A stretch of 64,000 nt of DNA from Azoarcus sp. (GCA_030656215.1 JAUSOD010000081.1:1-64000); one strand, 5' to 3'; numbered from the stretch's first letter, positions 10,311-19,512 are shown. Numbers and translations are program-made. Notes: generated from the sequence alone by a model not told the origin.

Positions 10311-10343
10311 GGCACACCTGCTCAATTTCGGAACAGGTGTGCC
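10311..10343. terminator. Bidirectional hairpin between convergent genes
   Basis: Perfect 10-base inverted repeat GGCACACCTG / CAGGTGTGCC with a 13-base loop. It lies between the 3' ends of the binding-protein gene (plus) and the cytochrome gene (minus). No T-run follows on either strand, so its efficiency as an intrinsic terminator is uncertain. Confidence 0.5.
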
Positions 10344-10350
10344 AACCCGA

Positions 10351-10668
10351 TCAGTCTGGCGCGCCCGCCAGAATCCAGTCGATTGCCGCCTTCAGATTGT
10401 CGTCGCTGATCTTTGTTGCGTCATGCGGCATCATCGGCACCGCTCCCCAGACCCCCGTTCCGCCATTGCGAACCTTTGCGGCCAGCATCGCTGCCGCATC
10501 GGCCTGGCCCTGATACTTTGCCGCGACCTCACGGTAGGCTGGACCGACCATTTTCTTGTCCACCGCATGACAGGCCACGCAGCGTGCCTTCTTGACGATC
10601 TCGAGCGAGGCCGCAGCCGGGCCCGAAACGGCCAGCGCCAGGCTGGCTACAACAAGCATCTTCATCAT
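10351..10668 (-). CDS. Small periplasmic cytochrome c, class I (c551 type)
   Basis: A 105-residue exported mono-heme cytochrome. A signal peptide (MMKMLVVASLALAVSGPAAA) precedes the heme motif CVACH, and the axial Met is probably in VPMMPHDATK; GPAYREVAAKY is the usual turn after the heme in c551-type proteins. The ATG at 10668 has GGAG 8 bases upstream; a GTG at 10677 is an alternative. It stands alone on the minus strand, downstream of the DUF779 gene by 37 bases and so possibly cotranscribed. It may take electrons in periplasmic alcohol oxidation with the nearby c550, which is inference from proximity. Confidence 0.8.
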   Translation of the reverse strand: MMKMLVVASLALAVSGPAAASLEIVKKARCVACHAVDKKMVGPAYREVAAKYQGQADAAAMLAAKVRNGGTGVWGAVPMMPHDATKISDDNLKAAIDWILAGAPD

Positions 10669-10705
10669 CTCCACCACTCCGAGTTAAGACGCACCATGCG
10701 TCGTT

Positions 10706-11080
10706 TCAAACCAGACCGGCCTGCACCAGCGCCGCCCATTCTTCATCCGTGAACAGCCTTGACCGGGTGTGAAAGCTCTTGCCTTCCGGCCCTTCCAGCG
10801 AGAAGGTGCCGCCACCGCGGGCATCGATCACGTCGATGATCAATTGTGTGTGCTTCCAGTACTCGTACTGCGACTTGCCGATATAAAACGGGAAGCCGCC
10901 GATCTCCCCGAGCAGCACGTCACCCGCGCCGATGGTGAGTTCGCCCGGCAGGTAGCAGTTGGCCGCGCTGCCGTCACAACACCCCCCCGACTGGTGGAAC
11001 ATCAGTTCGCCGTGCTTGCCGTGCAGCACCTGGATCAGATCCAGTGCAGCCTGAGTGGCGATCACTCTATCAACCGCCAT
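10706..11080 (-). CDS. DUF779 protein, companion of aldehyde dehydrogenase
   Basis: A 124-residue protein starting MAVDRVIATQAALDL, with the conserved SGGCCDGS and a C-terminal half typical of DUF779. AAGGAG lies 7 bases before the ATG at 11080. DUF779 genes are commonly found next to AldB/ExaC-type aldehyde dehydrogenases, as here. The biochemical role is unknown; the vicinal cysteines suggest metal binding or redox function but do not prove it. An intrinsic terminator lies between the dehydrogenase and this gene, so its expression needs readthrough or its own promoter. Confidence 0.8.
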   Translation of the reverse strand: MAVDRVIATQAALDLIQVLHGKHGELMFHQSGGCCDGSAANCYLPGELTIGAGDVLLGEIGGFPFYIGKSQYEYWKHTQLIIDVIDARGGGTFSLEGPEGKSFHTRSRLFTDEEWAALVQAGLV

Positions 11081-11097
11081 CCCGATCTCCTTTGTCG

Positions 11098-11127
11098 AAA
11101 AAAAACCGGGCGACCGAAGCCGCCCGG
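11098..11127 (-). terminator. Intrinsic terminator after the aldehyde dehydrogenase gene
   Basis: On the minus strand a 7-bp GC-rich stem (CCGGGCG / CGCCCGG) with an 8-base loop is followed by eight Ts (As at 11098-11105). It lies 74 bases after the dehydrogenase stop. The T-run ends about 17 bases before the DUF779 start codon, just upstream of its ribosome site. Confidence 0.85.
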
Positions 11128-11200
11128 GGAACTCACTTTCATGAGGAGGGAGAACACCTTGGCACCCCGCACGCGAGCTGTCGTGCGGGACTGTCACTAA

Positions 11201-12721
11201 TCAGAAGAAGCCGAGCTTCTTCGGGCTGTAGCTGACCAGCAGATTCTTGGTCTGCTGGTAGTGGTCCAGCATCATCTTGTGCGTCTCACGACCGATTCCG
11301 GACTCCTTGTAGCCGCCGAAGGTGGCGTGCGCCGGGTAGGCGTGATAGCAGTTGGTCCATACACGACCCGCCTTGATCGCACGGCCCATGCGGTAAGCGG
11401 TGCTGCCATCGCGCGTCCATACGCCGGCACCCAGGCCGTAGAGCGTGTCGTTGGCCAGTTCCAGGGCTTCGGCCTCGGTCTTGAAGGTAGTCACGGCAAG
11501 GACCGGCCCAAAGATTTCTTCCTGGAAGATGCGCATCTTGTTGTGGCCCTTGAACAGGGTCGGCTTGATGTAATAGCCATCGCCCAGCTCACCTTCCAGA
11601 TGGGCACGCTCGCCGCCGATCAGCAGTTCGGCACCTTCCTGCTTGCCCACATCCATATAGGACATGATCTTGCCCATCTGCTCTTTAGACGCTTGGGCGC
11701 CCATCATCACGTCGGTGTCGAGCGGGTTGCCCTGCTTGATCGCCGCCACACGCTCGAGCACGCGCGCCATGAACTTGTCGTAGATCGATTCGTGAATCAG
11801 TGCGCGCGACGGGCAGGTGCACACTTCGCCCTGGTTGAAGGCGAACAACACCAGGCCTTCGACCGCCTTGTCGAAGAAATCGTCGTCGGCATCGGCGATA
11901 TCGGCGAAGAAGATGTTGGGCGACTTGCCGCCTAGCTCCAGCGTGGCCGGGATGAGGTTGTTGGCCGCCGCCTGGGCAATCACCCTGCCGGTCGAGGTGG
12001 AGCCGGTGAAGGCGATCTTGGCAATACGCTTGCTGTTGGCCAGCGGCATGCCGGCTTCGCGGCCGAATCCATTGACGATGTTGAGCACGCCCGGCGGCAG
12101 CAGATCGGCGATCAGCTCGGCCAGGATCAGGATGCTGATCGGCGTCGACTCGGCGGGCTTGAGCACCACGCAGTTGCCGGCGCCAATGGCCGGGGCCAGC
12201 TTCCAGGCCGCCATCAGGATCGGGAAGTTCCACGGGATAATCTGGCCGACGACACCCAGCGGTTCGTGGAAATGATAGGCGACGGTGTTCTCGTCGAGGT
12301 CGCTCAGGCTGCCTTCCTGTGCGCGCAGGCAGCCGGCAAAGTAGCGGAAGTGATCGATGGTCAGCGGAATGTCGGCGTTCAGCGTCTCGCGGATCGGCTT
12401 GCCGTTATCGACGGTCTCGGCATACGCCAGGATTTCGAGGTTGGCTTCGAGGCGGTCGGCAATCTTCAACAGCAGGTTCGAACGCTCGGTCGGCGAGGTA
12501 CGCCCCCACTTGTCGGCAGCGGCATGGGCAGCATCCAATGCCAGTTCGATGTCGTCGGCCGAGGAGCGCGCCACCTTGCAGAACACCCGGCCATTGATCG
12601 GGCTGATGTTGTCGAAATACTGTCCATTGACCGGCGGCACCCACTCGCCACCGATGAAATTGTCGTACTTGTCCTTGAACTGAACCGTGGCACCAGCTTG
12701 ACCGGGCATCGCGTAAATCAT
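11201..12721 (-). CDS. NAD-dependent aldehyde dehydrogenase, AldB/ExaC type
   Basis: A 506-residue aldehyde dehydrogenase oxidising aliphatic aldehydes such as acetaldehyde to acids. The catalytic glutamate is in [12 protein letters not shown] and the nucleophilic cysteine in [12 protein letters not shown], a form diagnostic for the AldB/ExaC group. The ATG at 12721 has GGAG 9 bases upstream, and the protein length from there fits the family exactly. A sigma-54 promoter lies about 57 bases upstream and an 8-bp palindrome about 90 bases beyond that. The divergent AcoR-like gene and the DUF779 gene are typical neighbours. The likely role is disposal of acetaldehyde or other aldehydes, complementing the tungsten enzyme. 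Confidence 0.9.
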   Translation of the reverse strand: MIYAMPGQAGATVQFKDKYDNFIGGEWVPPVNGQYFDNISPINGRVFCKVARSSADDIELALDAAHAAADKWGRTSPTERSNLLLKIADRLEANLEILAYAETVDNGKPIRETLNADIPLTIDHFRYFAGCLRAQEGSLSDLDENTVAYHFHEPLGVVGQIIPWNFPILMAAWKLAPAIGAGNCVVLKPAESTPISILILAELIADLLPPGVLNIVNGFGREAGMPLANSKRIAKIAFTGSTSTGRVIAQAAANNLIPATLELGGKSPNIFFADIADADDDFFDKAVEGLVLFAFNQGEVCTCPSRALIHESIYDKFMARVLERVAAIKQGNPLDTDVMMGAQASKEQMGKIMSYMDVGKQEGAELLIGGERAHLEGELGDGYYIKPTLFKGHNKMRIFQEEIFGPVLAVTTFKTEAEALELANDTLYGLGAGVWTRDGSTAYRMGRAIKAGRVWTNCYHAYPAHATFGGYKESGIGRETHKMMLDHYQQTKNLLVSYSPKKLGFF

Positions 12722-12777
12722 TTGTGTCTTCTCCAGAGCTCGAGAGGTAAAACGCCGTGTTGCGTTGTCATCATCGT

Positions 12778-12793
12778 TGCAGGGCGCATGCCA
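12778..12793 (-). promoter_or_regulatory. Sigma-54 promoter of the aldehyde dehydrogenase gene
   Basis: On the minus strand TGGCATGCGCCCTGCA fits TGGCAC-N5-TTGCA with two mismatches and exact GG-N10-GC spacing. It lies 57 bases before the start codon. Confidence 0.65.
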
Positions 12794-12882
12794 GACCCGC
12801 ATCGAAACCGCAGCCCATGCCCGGATTCCCTATTTTTCAAACACCTGAACGCAAAACAGGGGGAAAAGACCTTAACGGCAAC

Positions 12883-12902
12883 GTGTGATCCAGTGATCAC
12901 AC
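12883..12902. promoter_or_regulatory. Perfect 8-bp palindrome, candidate upstream activating sequence
   Basis: GTGTGATC-CAGT-GATCACAC. It is centred about 100 bases upstream of the -24 element of the aldehyde dehydrogenase promoter and about 167 bases before the divergent regulator gene, as expected for an AcoR-type enhancer site. The rest of 12722-13059 shows no gene. Confidence 0.55.
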
Positions 12903-13059
12903 GGATGCTCAATTTACGAACACCTGTCCCGATGCGTGGCACCATCCTTAGGCATCCGCATGCATATCGACGCTTGTCGTACATTTCGCGGATGATCCCT
13001 TCCACACCGCATCCATAGCGCCGGGGCAGGTTGACGTCCACGGAAGGCACACTTCCTGC

Positions 13060-14676
13060 ATGAGTTTTGGCATGAACAACGCAACACCTCCCGCCTCGCC
13101 GTCCGCGGACCTGAACGCATCTTGGTCACGCAGCCGCGGGCATGGCCTGCAAACCGATCAGCCGCTGCCGGATGGTCTGCACGCGCGCGCAGATCTGAAC
13201 GACCGGCTGGAGGCAAACGCGCGTCTGCTGACGTTCTCTCAACCGGTCATCGAGAACCTCTACCGCCAGATCGACAGCCCCGCCTCCACCGTACTGCTCA
13301 CCGACAGTCAGGGACTGATCTTGAGTGCCATCGGCGACAACGGCTTTCTCGACCGCGCCGCACGTGTCGCGCTGAGCCCCGGCGCCGAGTGGAGCGAGGC
13401 GATCATGGGCACCAACGCCATCGGCACAGCGCTCGTCAGCAGCGATATCGTCGCGATCCAGGGCACGGAGCACTTCCTCGAGCGCAACCGTTTCCTCACC
13501 TGCGTAGCCACGCCGATCTTTGCCCCCACCGGCGGCATCGCCGGTGTGCTGGACATATCCACAGACGCCCGCGCCAACCTGTCACACGCCAATGCCCTGT
13601 TGCGCACCACCGCCGAGTGCATCGAACACCGGCTGATCGAGAGTCTGGACGAGGGCTTCCTCACCATCCGGTTCCACCCCCGGGCCGAGTTGATTGGCAG
13701 TCCGCTCGAGGGTCTCACCGTGTTCGACGAAGGGGGCCGGCTGCTCGCCTGCAACCGCGCGGCGCGGGCCCTGCTCAAGCTCTTTGGTGAATATCCGGAT
13801 GCCTCCTGCGACGAGTGCTTCGGCACCGAATGGCAACGCCTGGTCGACTGGGCAGCACTCAGCCAGCCGACACCTTTTCCGCTGCGCACCAATCAGGGGC
13901 GGACTTGCGTTGCGCGCGCCAGTCTGCGCCAATCGCCGGTGCGCAGGAGCCACCTGCCGGCACCCGCCGCGCCCGCCCCGACGCCCGCCCACAGATCGCC
14001 GCTGGATGCCTTCAATCTGGGGGACCCGCATATCAGCAGCGCGCTCAAGACCCTGGCGCAATGGCATGACGAAACCGGCCCACTGTTGATCGAAGGGGAA
14101 ACCGGCACCGGCAAGCGCCACCTGGTACTCGCCTATCACCAGAGTCTGTTGACCACCACCGCCCTGATCAGCCTCGACTGCACGGCCCTGGCGGCGAGCC
14201 CGGCCCTTCAGGTCGAGACCGATCATGCACTGCACCAGGCGAGCGGCGGCATCCTCTACCTGATCGACTGCGACGCCTTGCCGCTGGCCGAACAGTCCCG
14301 CCTGTTCTCGACGGCATCGCGCCGCACCCGCATCATCGCCGCCACTCGCCGCCCGCTGGCCACGCTGCACCGCGAACAAGCCCTCGCCACCAGCACCTTC
14401 GAGGCCTGCGGCGGCCGCAGTATCCATCTCCCGGCACTGCGCGAACGCACCGACTTCGACGCGCTGGTGCGACGCTTCGTCCGAAGCGCGAGCCCCGATC
14501 AGGCAATTTACGTCTGCCCCGACGCACTCGCCCTGCTACGCCGGCACACCTGGCCGGGAAACCTGAGCGAACTGAACAACCGCCTGCGACTCATCCTTGC
14601 GCTGATGGGCGACAACGCCGGCCAGCTCTGTCCGGAAGACATCCCCGAAGAATTGCTGGAGCAGGTCACCGACTAA
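13060..14676 (+). CDS. AcoR-like GAF/AAA+ protein lacking GAFTGA and the C-terminal HTH
   Basis: A 538-residue protein. The GAF half (motifs GTNAIGT near 118 and GVLDIS near 162) is intact. The AAA+ half keeps Walker A GETGTGKR (346-353) and a WPGNLSELNNRLR sensor-2-like motif, but the ELFG and GAFTGA loop is absent (about 25 residues of unrelated sequence instead) and Walker B reads GGILYLIDCD rather than GGTLFLDE. The protein stops after the lid, at EELLEQVTD, where related activators carry a Fis-type helix. It therefore should neither remodel sigma-54 holoenzyme nor bind DNA in the usual way. It is divergent from the aldehyde dehydrogenase gene. A helix-like sequence follows in another frame. 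Confidence 0.75.
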   Translation: MSFGMNNATPPASPSADLNASWSRSRGHGLQTDQPLPDGLHARADLNDRLEANARLLTFSQPVIENLYRQIDSPASTVLLTDSQGLILSAIGDNGFLDRAARVALSPGAEWSEAIMGTNAIGTALVSSDIVAIQGTEHFLERNRFLTCVATPIFAPTGGIAGVLDISTDARANLSHANALLRTTAECIEHRLIESLDEGFLTIRFHPRAELIGSPLEGLTVFDEGGRLLACNRAARALLKLFGEYPDASCDECFGTEWQRLVDWAALSQPTPFPLRTNQGRTCVARASLRQSPVRRSHLPAPAAPAPTPAHRSPLDAFNLGDPHISSALKTLAQWHDETGPLLIEGETGTGKRHLVLAYHQSLLTTTALISLDCTALAASPALQVETDHALHQASGGILYLIDCDALPLAEQSRLFSTASRRTRIIAATRRPLATLHREQALATSTFEACGGRSIHLPALRERTDFDALVRRFVRSASPDQAIYVCPDALALLRRHTWPGNLSELNNRLRLILALMGDNAGQLCPEDIPEELLEQVTD

Positions 14677-14885
14677 AGCAAGCAGCCGGCACCGGCGCTC
14701 AGGCTCCCGCACGGAGGTCGGCCGCGGACATCGGATTGCCGGCCACGATTCTCCGGGATCGGCTCCGGGTTGGCACTGTATCGACCACGAACTACCGCCG
14801 CATAAAGGCAATGGCAACACCACAGGCTTCGGCATTGACTAGACTGGAGTCACACCACTCTCCCACCCTTCGTCAGGAGCCTGCC

Positions 14886-15641
14886 ATGCGGACACGACTG
14901 GCCCTCGCCGCACTAGCCGCACTCGTACCAGCTGCCGCCGCCGCACAGTCCGAGTGGCTGTCGCTCGGCAGCAAGCATTGGTCGCCGACGGTAACCAAGA
15001 AATCGGGCATCGGCACCGAGAACGCAGTAGCCGAGGCGAAAGTGACCCGCCAGGCGATCGAAGGCTGGTGCGCCAACTGGTCGCCCGGCGACCCCAACTG
15101 CGTGCGCAGCGTACTCGACAGCCCGGAAGCGAAGCAGACCTACCGCGCATCGGCCAACTGCATTGCCGGACGTATCACCCCGGTCGACGGCAACACCTAC
15201 ACCCTGGCGGGTCGCTGGGACAACTCCGACATCGGTGGCGGCCGCAGCCGCTGGCGTGACGCGTCCGGTCGCATCGTCGGCCGCGACAACGCCAGTGGCG
15301 GGCTGGGCATCTCACAACAATGGGAGCTGCTATGCCCCGAGACGGCGAAGCCTCCCCGCAGCGCGAGCGGCACTTCGCCCCCGGTCGGGCAGCCGCGCAC
15401 TGCGCCACCTCAGTCTCCACCAAAACCGGCTTCCCCCGCTCCGGCCCTGACCGGAGCCACCTTTGTCGTAGGCGAGATTGTGTACGCGCGCTACGGTCCG
15501 GCCTGGGTACGCGGGCGGGTGACGAAGGTCAGCCGGGTATCGGGCGCAAAAGGCCCCGAACTGGCCTACAACGTGACCCTAGACAACGGCGAGAAGGGCC
15601 TTCTGCCAGCCACCATGATGCGCAAGGCGCCGTCGCGCTGA
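14886..15641 (+). CDS. Secreted protein with C-terminal Tudor/SH3-like domain
   Basis: A 251-residue exported protein with a signal peptide (RLALAALAALVPAAAAA, cleavage near AAAQS). A middle domain with four cysteines (GWCANW, PNCVRS, ANCIAG, LLCPET), suited to two disulfides, is followed by a Pro/Ser/Thr-rich linker at about 170-195. The C-terminal 60 residues (VGEIVYARYGPAWVRGRV, then YNVTLDNGEKGLLP) look like a small SH3/Tudor-type barrel. I do not recognise a named family or function. The gene stands alone; AGGAG lies 6 bases before the ATG. Confidence 0.65.
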   Translation: MRTRLALAALAALVPAAAAAQSEWLSLGSKHWSPTVTKKSGIGTENAVAEAKVTRQAIEGWCANWSPGDPNCVRSVLDSPEAKQTYRASANCIAGRITPVDGNTYTLAGRWDNSDIGGGRSRWRDASGRIVGRDNASGGLGISQQWELLCPETAKPPRSASGTSPPVGQPRTAPPQSPPKPASPAPALTGATFVVGEIVYARYGPAWVRGRVTKVSRVSGAKGPELAYNVTLDNGEKGLLPATMMRKAPSR

Positions 15642-15930
15642 CGAGGCGCTGAGCGGACGCTGTTCACATACTGAAACGCCGTTGCCGCAAGGACGCGGGT
15701 ATCATCGCCCCGTTGCAGGCGTTGCTCAGCCTCGAACAGACCCGTTGCGACGCACTGCGCCGCCCCGGGTCCGGTTCGACAGCGTCGTCGCCTTACCGGA
15801 CAAACGGCGCCCGGACCCGCCCCCACTCGCCTTCCCCCAGCTCATGAACGTCTCCCGCCACGTCGGCCACTCCCGGCGACCGTGGCGCGTATCCGTTTTT
15901 CCTCTCAGCCGTACCCAGCAGGATGACTCA

Positions 15931-17682
15931 ATGCAATCAGAACACTTCATCGCCGGCAAGGATGCCTCGCTCGAATCCTCGATCTCCACCATGCAGGGCA
16001 AGCTAGAAGGCCTCGGCTTCCAAGTCGAGGAGCGCTCGTGGCTGAACCCGGTCGATGGCATCTGGTCGGTGCACGTGCGCGACCGCGACTGCCCGCTGAT
16101 GTTTACCAACGGCAAGGGCGCCACCAAGCTGGCCGCGCAGGCCAGCGCGCTGGGCGAGTACTTCGAGCGCCTGTCGTGCAACTACTTCTGGAACCACTAC
16201 TACCTCGGCGAACAGTACGCCGAGGGTGGGCTAGCCGAAGGCGGCCGGGGTTTCGTCCACTACCCGCAGGAACAATGGTTTCAGCCCGGTGCGAACGGCG
16301 AATGGCCGCAGGGGTTGCTCACCGCCGAGTTGCAGGCTTTCTACAACCCGCGTGGCAACATTCACGCCAGCAGTCTGGTCGACTTCAACTCGGGCAATGC
16401 CGAGCACGGCATCTGCGCCATTCCCTACGTGCGCATGCGTGACGAAGAAGTGGTGCATTTCCCGGTCAATGTCATCGGCAACCTCTACGTCAGCAACGGC
16501 ATGTCGGCCGGCAACACCCCGGCCGAAGCGCGCACCCAGGCGCTGTCCGAGATCTTCGAACGCCACATCAAGTTCCGCATCATCAGCGAGGGGCTGTGCC
16601 TGCCCGATGTGCCGGAAGCGGTCATCGCCCGCTACCCCGGCATCGCCGCCGGCATTGCCGGCCTGCGCGCGGCTGGCTTCGGCATCCTGGTTAAGGACGC
16701 CTCGCTCGGCGGCAAGTACCCGGTAATGAACGTGACCCTGCTCAATCCGCGCGATCAGGGCTGCTACTCCAGCTTCGGCGCCCACCCGCGGTTCGAGATC
16801 GCGCTCGAGCGCGCGCTCACCGAACTGCTCCAGGGCCGCGCGCTCGATGCGCTCGACGGCTTTCCCGAGCCCGGATTCGACCTGGAAGAGATCGCCAGCG
16901 CGCCCAACATCGAGATCCACTTCGTCGATTCGAGCGGCATCATCAGCTGGAACTTCCTCGGCACCGAGCCCGATTTCGAGTTCGTCGACTGGAACTTCGG
17001 CACCACCACCGCCGAGGACTACGCCTGGTCGGTCGATGCCATCCATGGTGCAGGCCACGACATCTACGTGTCCGACTTCAAGCATCTCGGCGTCTATGCG
17101 TGCCGTATCCTGGTGCCCGGCATGTCGGAGATTTACCCGATCGACGAGCTCGAATGGGAGAACAACAGCGTCGCCAACGATATCCGCGAAGACATCCTGC
17201 ACCTGCCCGATCTCGACGACGACGAATGCGGCGACCTGCTAGACACCCTCAACGACAGTGGCATTGCCGACGAGCGCCTGGTAGCGGCACTCATCGGCCT
17301 CGCGCCGGGCGACGACCCGTTCTGGCTGGACCTGCGGGTGGGCGAGCTGAAGACCCTGCTCGGGCTGGCCATCGGCGACGACGATGCAATTGCCGAAGGC
17401 TGCGAGTGGATCCGCCACTTCGAGCAGATCAACGCCGATCGCCGCCGCGTGTATCGTTGCATCGAAGGTCTGATGAAACTTTACGACGCAGAAGCCGACG
17501 ACGGCAGCCGCTACGACTCCGCCCTCGAGACACTCTATGGCACAGTGACCCTGCACCGCGCCGCGGCCCTGCTCGACGGCGAGGAGCGCTTCTTCGGCGT
17601 GCCCGCACTGGGCCTCAACCTAGAGGGCAGCGACATGCATCAACGCCTGCTTGCAGGCTACGGAAAACTACACAGGAACTGA
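15931..17682 (+). CDS. ycaO: YcaO, OsmC-independent accessory factor for ribosomal protein S12 methylthiolation
   Basis: A 583-residue protein that follows E. coli YcaO (586 residues) closely at the N-terminus (FIAGKDASLESSIS, then WLNPVDGIWSVHVRD and FTNGKGATKLAAQASALG). YcaO proteins bind ATP and activate amide backbones; the E. coli protein helps RimO in beta-methylthiolation of S12. The ATP-binding YcaO core covers about residues 50-380; the C-terminal part is a TPR-like acidic region. AGGA lies 7 bases before the ATG at 15931. An RIO-type kinase gene begins 8 bases downstream, so they are probably cotranscribed. Confidence 0.9.
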   Translation: MQSEHFIAGKDASLESSISTMQGKLEGLGFQVEERSWLNPVDGIWSVHVRDRDCPLMFTNGKGATKLAAQASALGEYFERLSCNYFWNHYYLGEQYAEGGLAEGGRGFVHYPQEQWFQPGANGEWPQGLLTAELQAFYNPRGNIHASSLVDFNSGNAEHGICAIPYVRMRDEEVVHFPVNVIGNLYVSNGMSAGNTPAEARTQALSEIFERHIKFRIISEGLCLPDVPEAVIARYPGIAAGIAGLRAAGFGILVKDASLGGKYPVMNVTLLNPRDQGCYSSFGAHPRFEIALERALTELLQGRALDALDGFPEPGFDLEEIASAPNIEIHFVDSSGIISWNFLGTEPDFEFVDWNFGTTTAEDYAWSVDAIHGAGHDIYVSDFKHLGVYACRILVPGMSEIYPIDELEWENNSVANDIREDILHLPDLDDDECGDLLDTLNDSGIADERLVAALIGLAPGDDPFWLDLRVGELKTLLGLAIGDDDAIAEGCEWIRHFEQINADRRRVYRCIEGLMKLYDAEADDGSRYDSALETLYGTVTLHRAAALLDGEERFFGVPALGLNLEGSDMHQRLLAGYGKLHRN

Positions 17683-17690
17683 GCAAAGGC

Positions 17691-18551
17691 ATGAAAACCC
17701 CGAGCAGAATCGAGCCCTTGGTCACCGACGGGCTGGTCGACAAGGTGCTGCGTCAGCTGATGAGCGGCAAGGAAGCCATGGTCTACGTCGTGCAGTGCGG
17801 CGACGAGATTCGGTGCGCCAAGGTGTACAAGGAGGCCAACAAGCGCGGCTTCCACAAGGCGGTCGACTACACCGAAGGGCGCAAGATCAAGAACAGCCGC
17901 CAGGCCCGCGCCATGGCCAAGGGCTCACGCTACGGCCGCCAGGAGCAGGAGTCGGCGTGGCAGCACGCCGAAGTCGACGCGCTTTACCGCCTCGCCGCGG
18001 CCGGCGTGCGGGTGCCGACGCCGTACAACTTCCACGAAGGCGTACTGCTGATGGAGCTCGTTGCCGACGAGGACGGCGAACCGGCGCCGCGGCTCAACGA
18101 CGTGGTGCTGAGCGCGGAAGACGCACGCAGCTATCACGCGGTGCTGGTACGCCAGGTAGTGCGCATGCTGTGCGCCGGCATCGTGCACGGCGACCTGTCC
18201 GAATACAACGTACTGGTCGACAGCAACGGCCCGGTGATCATCGACCTGCCCCAGGCGGTGGATGCAGCGGCCAACAACAACGCCAGCCGCATGCTCGACC
18301 GCGACGTGGACAACCTTGCCACCTACTTCGGCCAGTTCGCCCCGGAACTGCTCGAGACCGCCTACGGCAAGGAGATCTGGTCGCTGTACGAATCGGGCAA
18401 GCTTCACCCGGAGATCGAGCTGACCGGCGTGTTCCTCGCCGACGAAACCGAAGCCGACCTCGACGAAGTGATGCAGGTAATCGACGCCGCACGCAAGGAG
18501 GAGGCGGCACGACGGGCGCGGATGGAGGGTGTCGAGATCGAGGAAGAGTAA
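17691..18551 (+). CDS. RIO1-family serine protein kinase
   Basis: A 286-residue kinase. The nucleotide region SGKEAMVYVVQCGD with the lysine in EIRCAKVYKE, the catalytic loop HGDLSEYN and the metal-binding IDLPQAVD are all present, as in archaeal/eukaryal RIO1 and bacterial PA4780-type kinases. A C-terminal acidic tail ends EIEEE. It lies 8 bases behind ycaO. Substrates of bacterial RIO kinases are mostly unknown; some phosphorylate a neighbouring protein, so YcaO is worth considering, though that is speculation. Confidence 0.88.
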   Translation: MKTPSRIEPLVTDGLVDKVLRQLMSGKEAMVYVVQCGDEIRCAKVYKEANKRGFHKAVDYTEGRKIKNSRQARAMAKGSRYGRQEQESAWQHAEVDALYRLAAAGVRVPTPYNFHEGVLLMELVADEDGEPAPRLNDVVLSAEDARSYHAVLVRQVVRMLCAGIVHGDLSEYNVLVDSNGPVIIDLPQAVDAAANNNASRMLDRDVDNLATYFGQFAPELLETAYGKEIWSLYESGKLHPEIELTGVFLADETEADLDEVMQVIDAARKEEAARRARMEGVEIEEE

Positions 18552-18576
18552 GCGGCCAACGGTCGGCTAACAGTCC

Positions 18577-18792
18577 CTACGCCAGAGGCCGTTTGAAGAT
18601 CCAGTTGCGGTTGGTGGTGAGGTCGGGCGCCTGCATCAACTCCCAGCCCTCGGCACCGAGCTTGTTCAGCTCGATGAGCACGACCTCGGTGTAGGCCTTG
18701 AGCCGTTCGCGCTCCCTGCTCCCATGGCTGCGCGCCGTGTCTTCGGCCATTTGGTGGATGTCGCTGCGGATGAGATATTCATAGCGTTGCAT
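18577..18792 (-). CDS. DUF4177-type small protein
   Basis: A 71-residue soluble protein, MQRYEYLIRSDIHQMAEDT, with a central LNKLGAEGWELMQAP motif, which is the hallmark of DUF4177 (YEY...LN.LG.EGWEL). Function unknown. The ribosome site is weak. It converges on the RIO kinase gene, with 25 bases between the stops. Confidence 0.75.
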   Translation of the reverse strand: MQRYEYLIRSDIHQMAEDTARSHGSRERERLKAYTEVVLIELNKLGAEGWELMQAPDLTTNRNWIFKRPLA

Positions 18793-18846
18793 GAGGGTGC
18801 TCGATTCCGGTGATGCGCAGAGGGTGCGCGTGAAGGTGAGAGGAGT

Positions 18847-19512
18847 TCAGGTATGCGCCCGCCGCCATCCGGCGAGCACAAGGACGAGCAAACCGGCCGC
18901 AGGCAGCAACAGGGCTTCGGCGGAGCCCATCGACCACAGCGTTGCGCCGCCGACGGCACACCACGCCAGCGGGATGAGCAGGAGCAGCCCGTGCCCTTGC
19001 CGTGCGATCAGCAGGACGCCCAAGGTGGCAAGTACGGTGGGATCGGGGCTGATGCCGAACACGCCAAGCCCGCCCCAGGACCTGCCGAGAGAAAGCTCCA
19101 CAAGCGGAAAAATCAGCAGAGCGAAGAGAAACACCCCGAGCCCCACCCGGCTGGTCGCATCCCTGAACGGCAACAAGTCGAGCCTTCCGCGGACCACGCC
19201 GACCCACACCAGCAACCCGGCCTGCAGCGCGAATGCCGCAGCGAACCATGCTGCGGCCCAGTTGATGGTGGCGTAATGACGGTAGTGAAACCCCCACGCC
19301 ACCCAGACCCAGCCCAGCGCCAGGATTGCCGAGACGGCCTTGCCGCACCCTGCTCCGCCTTTGCGGATGAGCGCCGGAATGGTCACACCCAACGCAAGCG
19401 CCAGCAGTTGCAGCGGCCAGATCTCGGCGTTGTAAAGCTCGTACAGACGATAGTACGTCTTTGGCGAGAACAGCAGGAAATCCTCGAGCCGGTAGGTCCA
19501 CCACACCTCCAT
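18847..19512 (-). CDS. Integral membrane protein, DUF6064 type
   Basis: A 221-residue membrane protein with about six hydrophobic segments. The start MEVWWTYRLEDFLLFSPKTY, followed by YNAEIWPLQLLALALG, matches my recollection of DUF6064 proteins. Function unknown. Its ATG overlaps the stop of the upstream aldo/keto reductase gene in TGATG, so translation is coupled to that gene. Confidence 0.7.
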   Translation of the reverse strand: MEVWWTYRLEDFLLFSPKTYYRLYELYNAEIWPLQLLALALGVTIPALIRKGGAGCGKAVSAILALGWVWVAWGFHYRHYATINWAAAWFAAAFALQAGLLVWVGVVRGRLDLLPFRDATSRVGLGVFLFALLIFPLVELSLGRSWGGLGVFGISPDPTVLATLGVLLIARQGHGLLLLIPLAWCAVGGATLWSMGSAEALLLPAAGLLVLVLAGWRRAHT

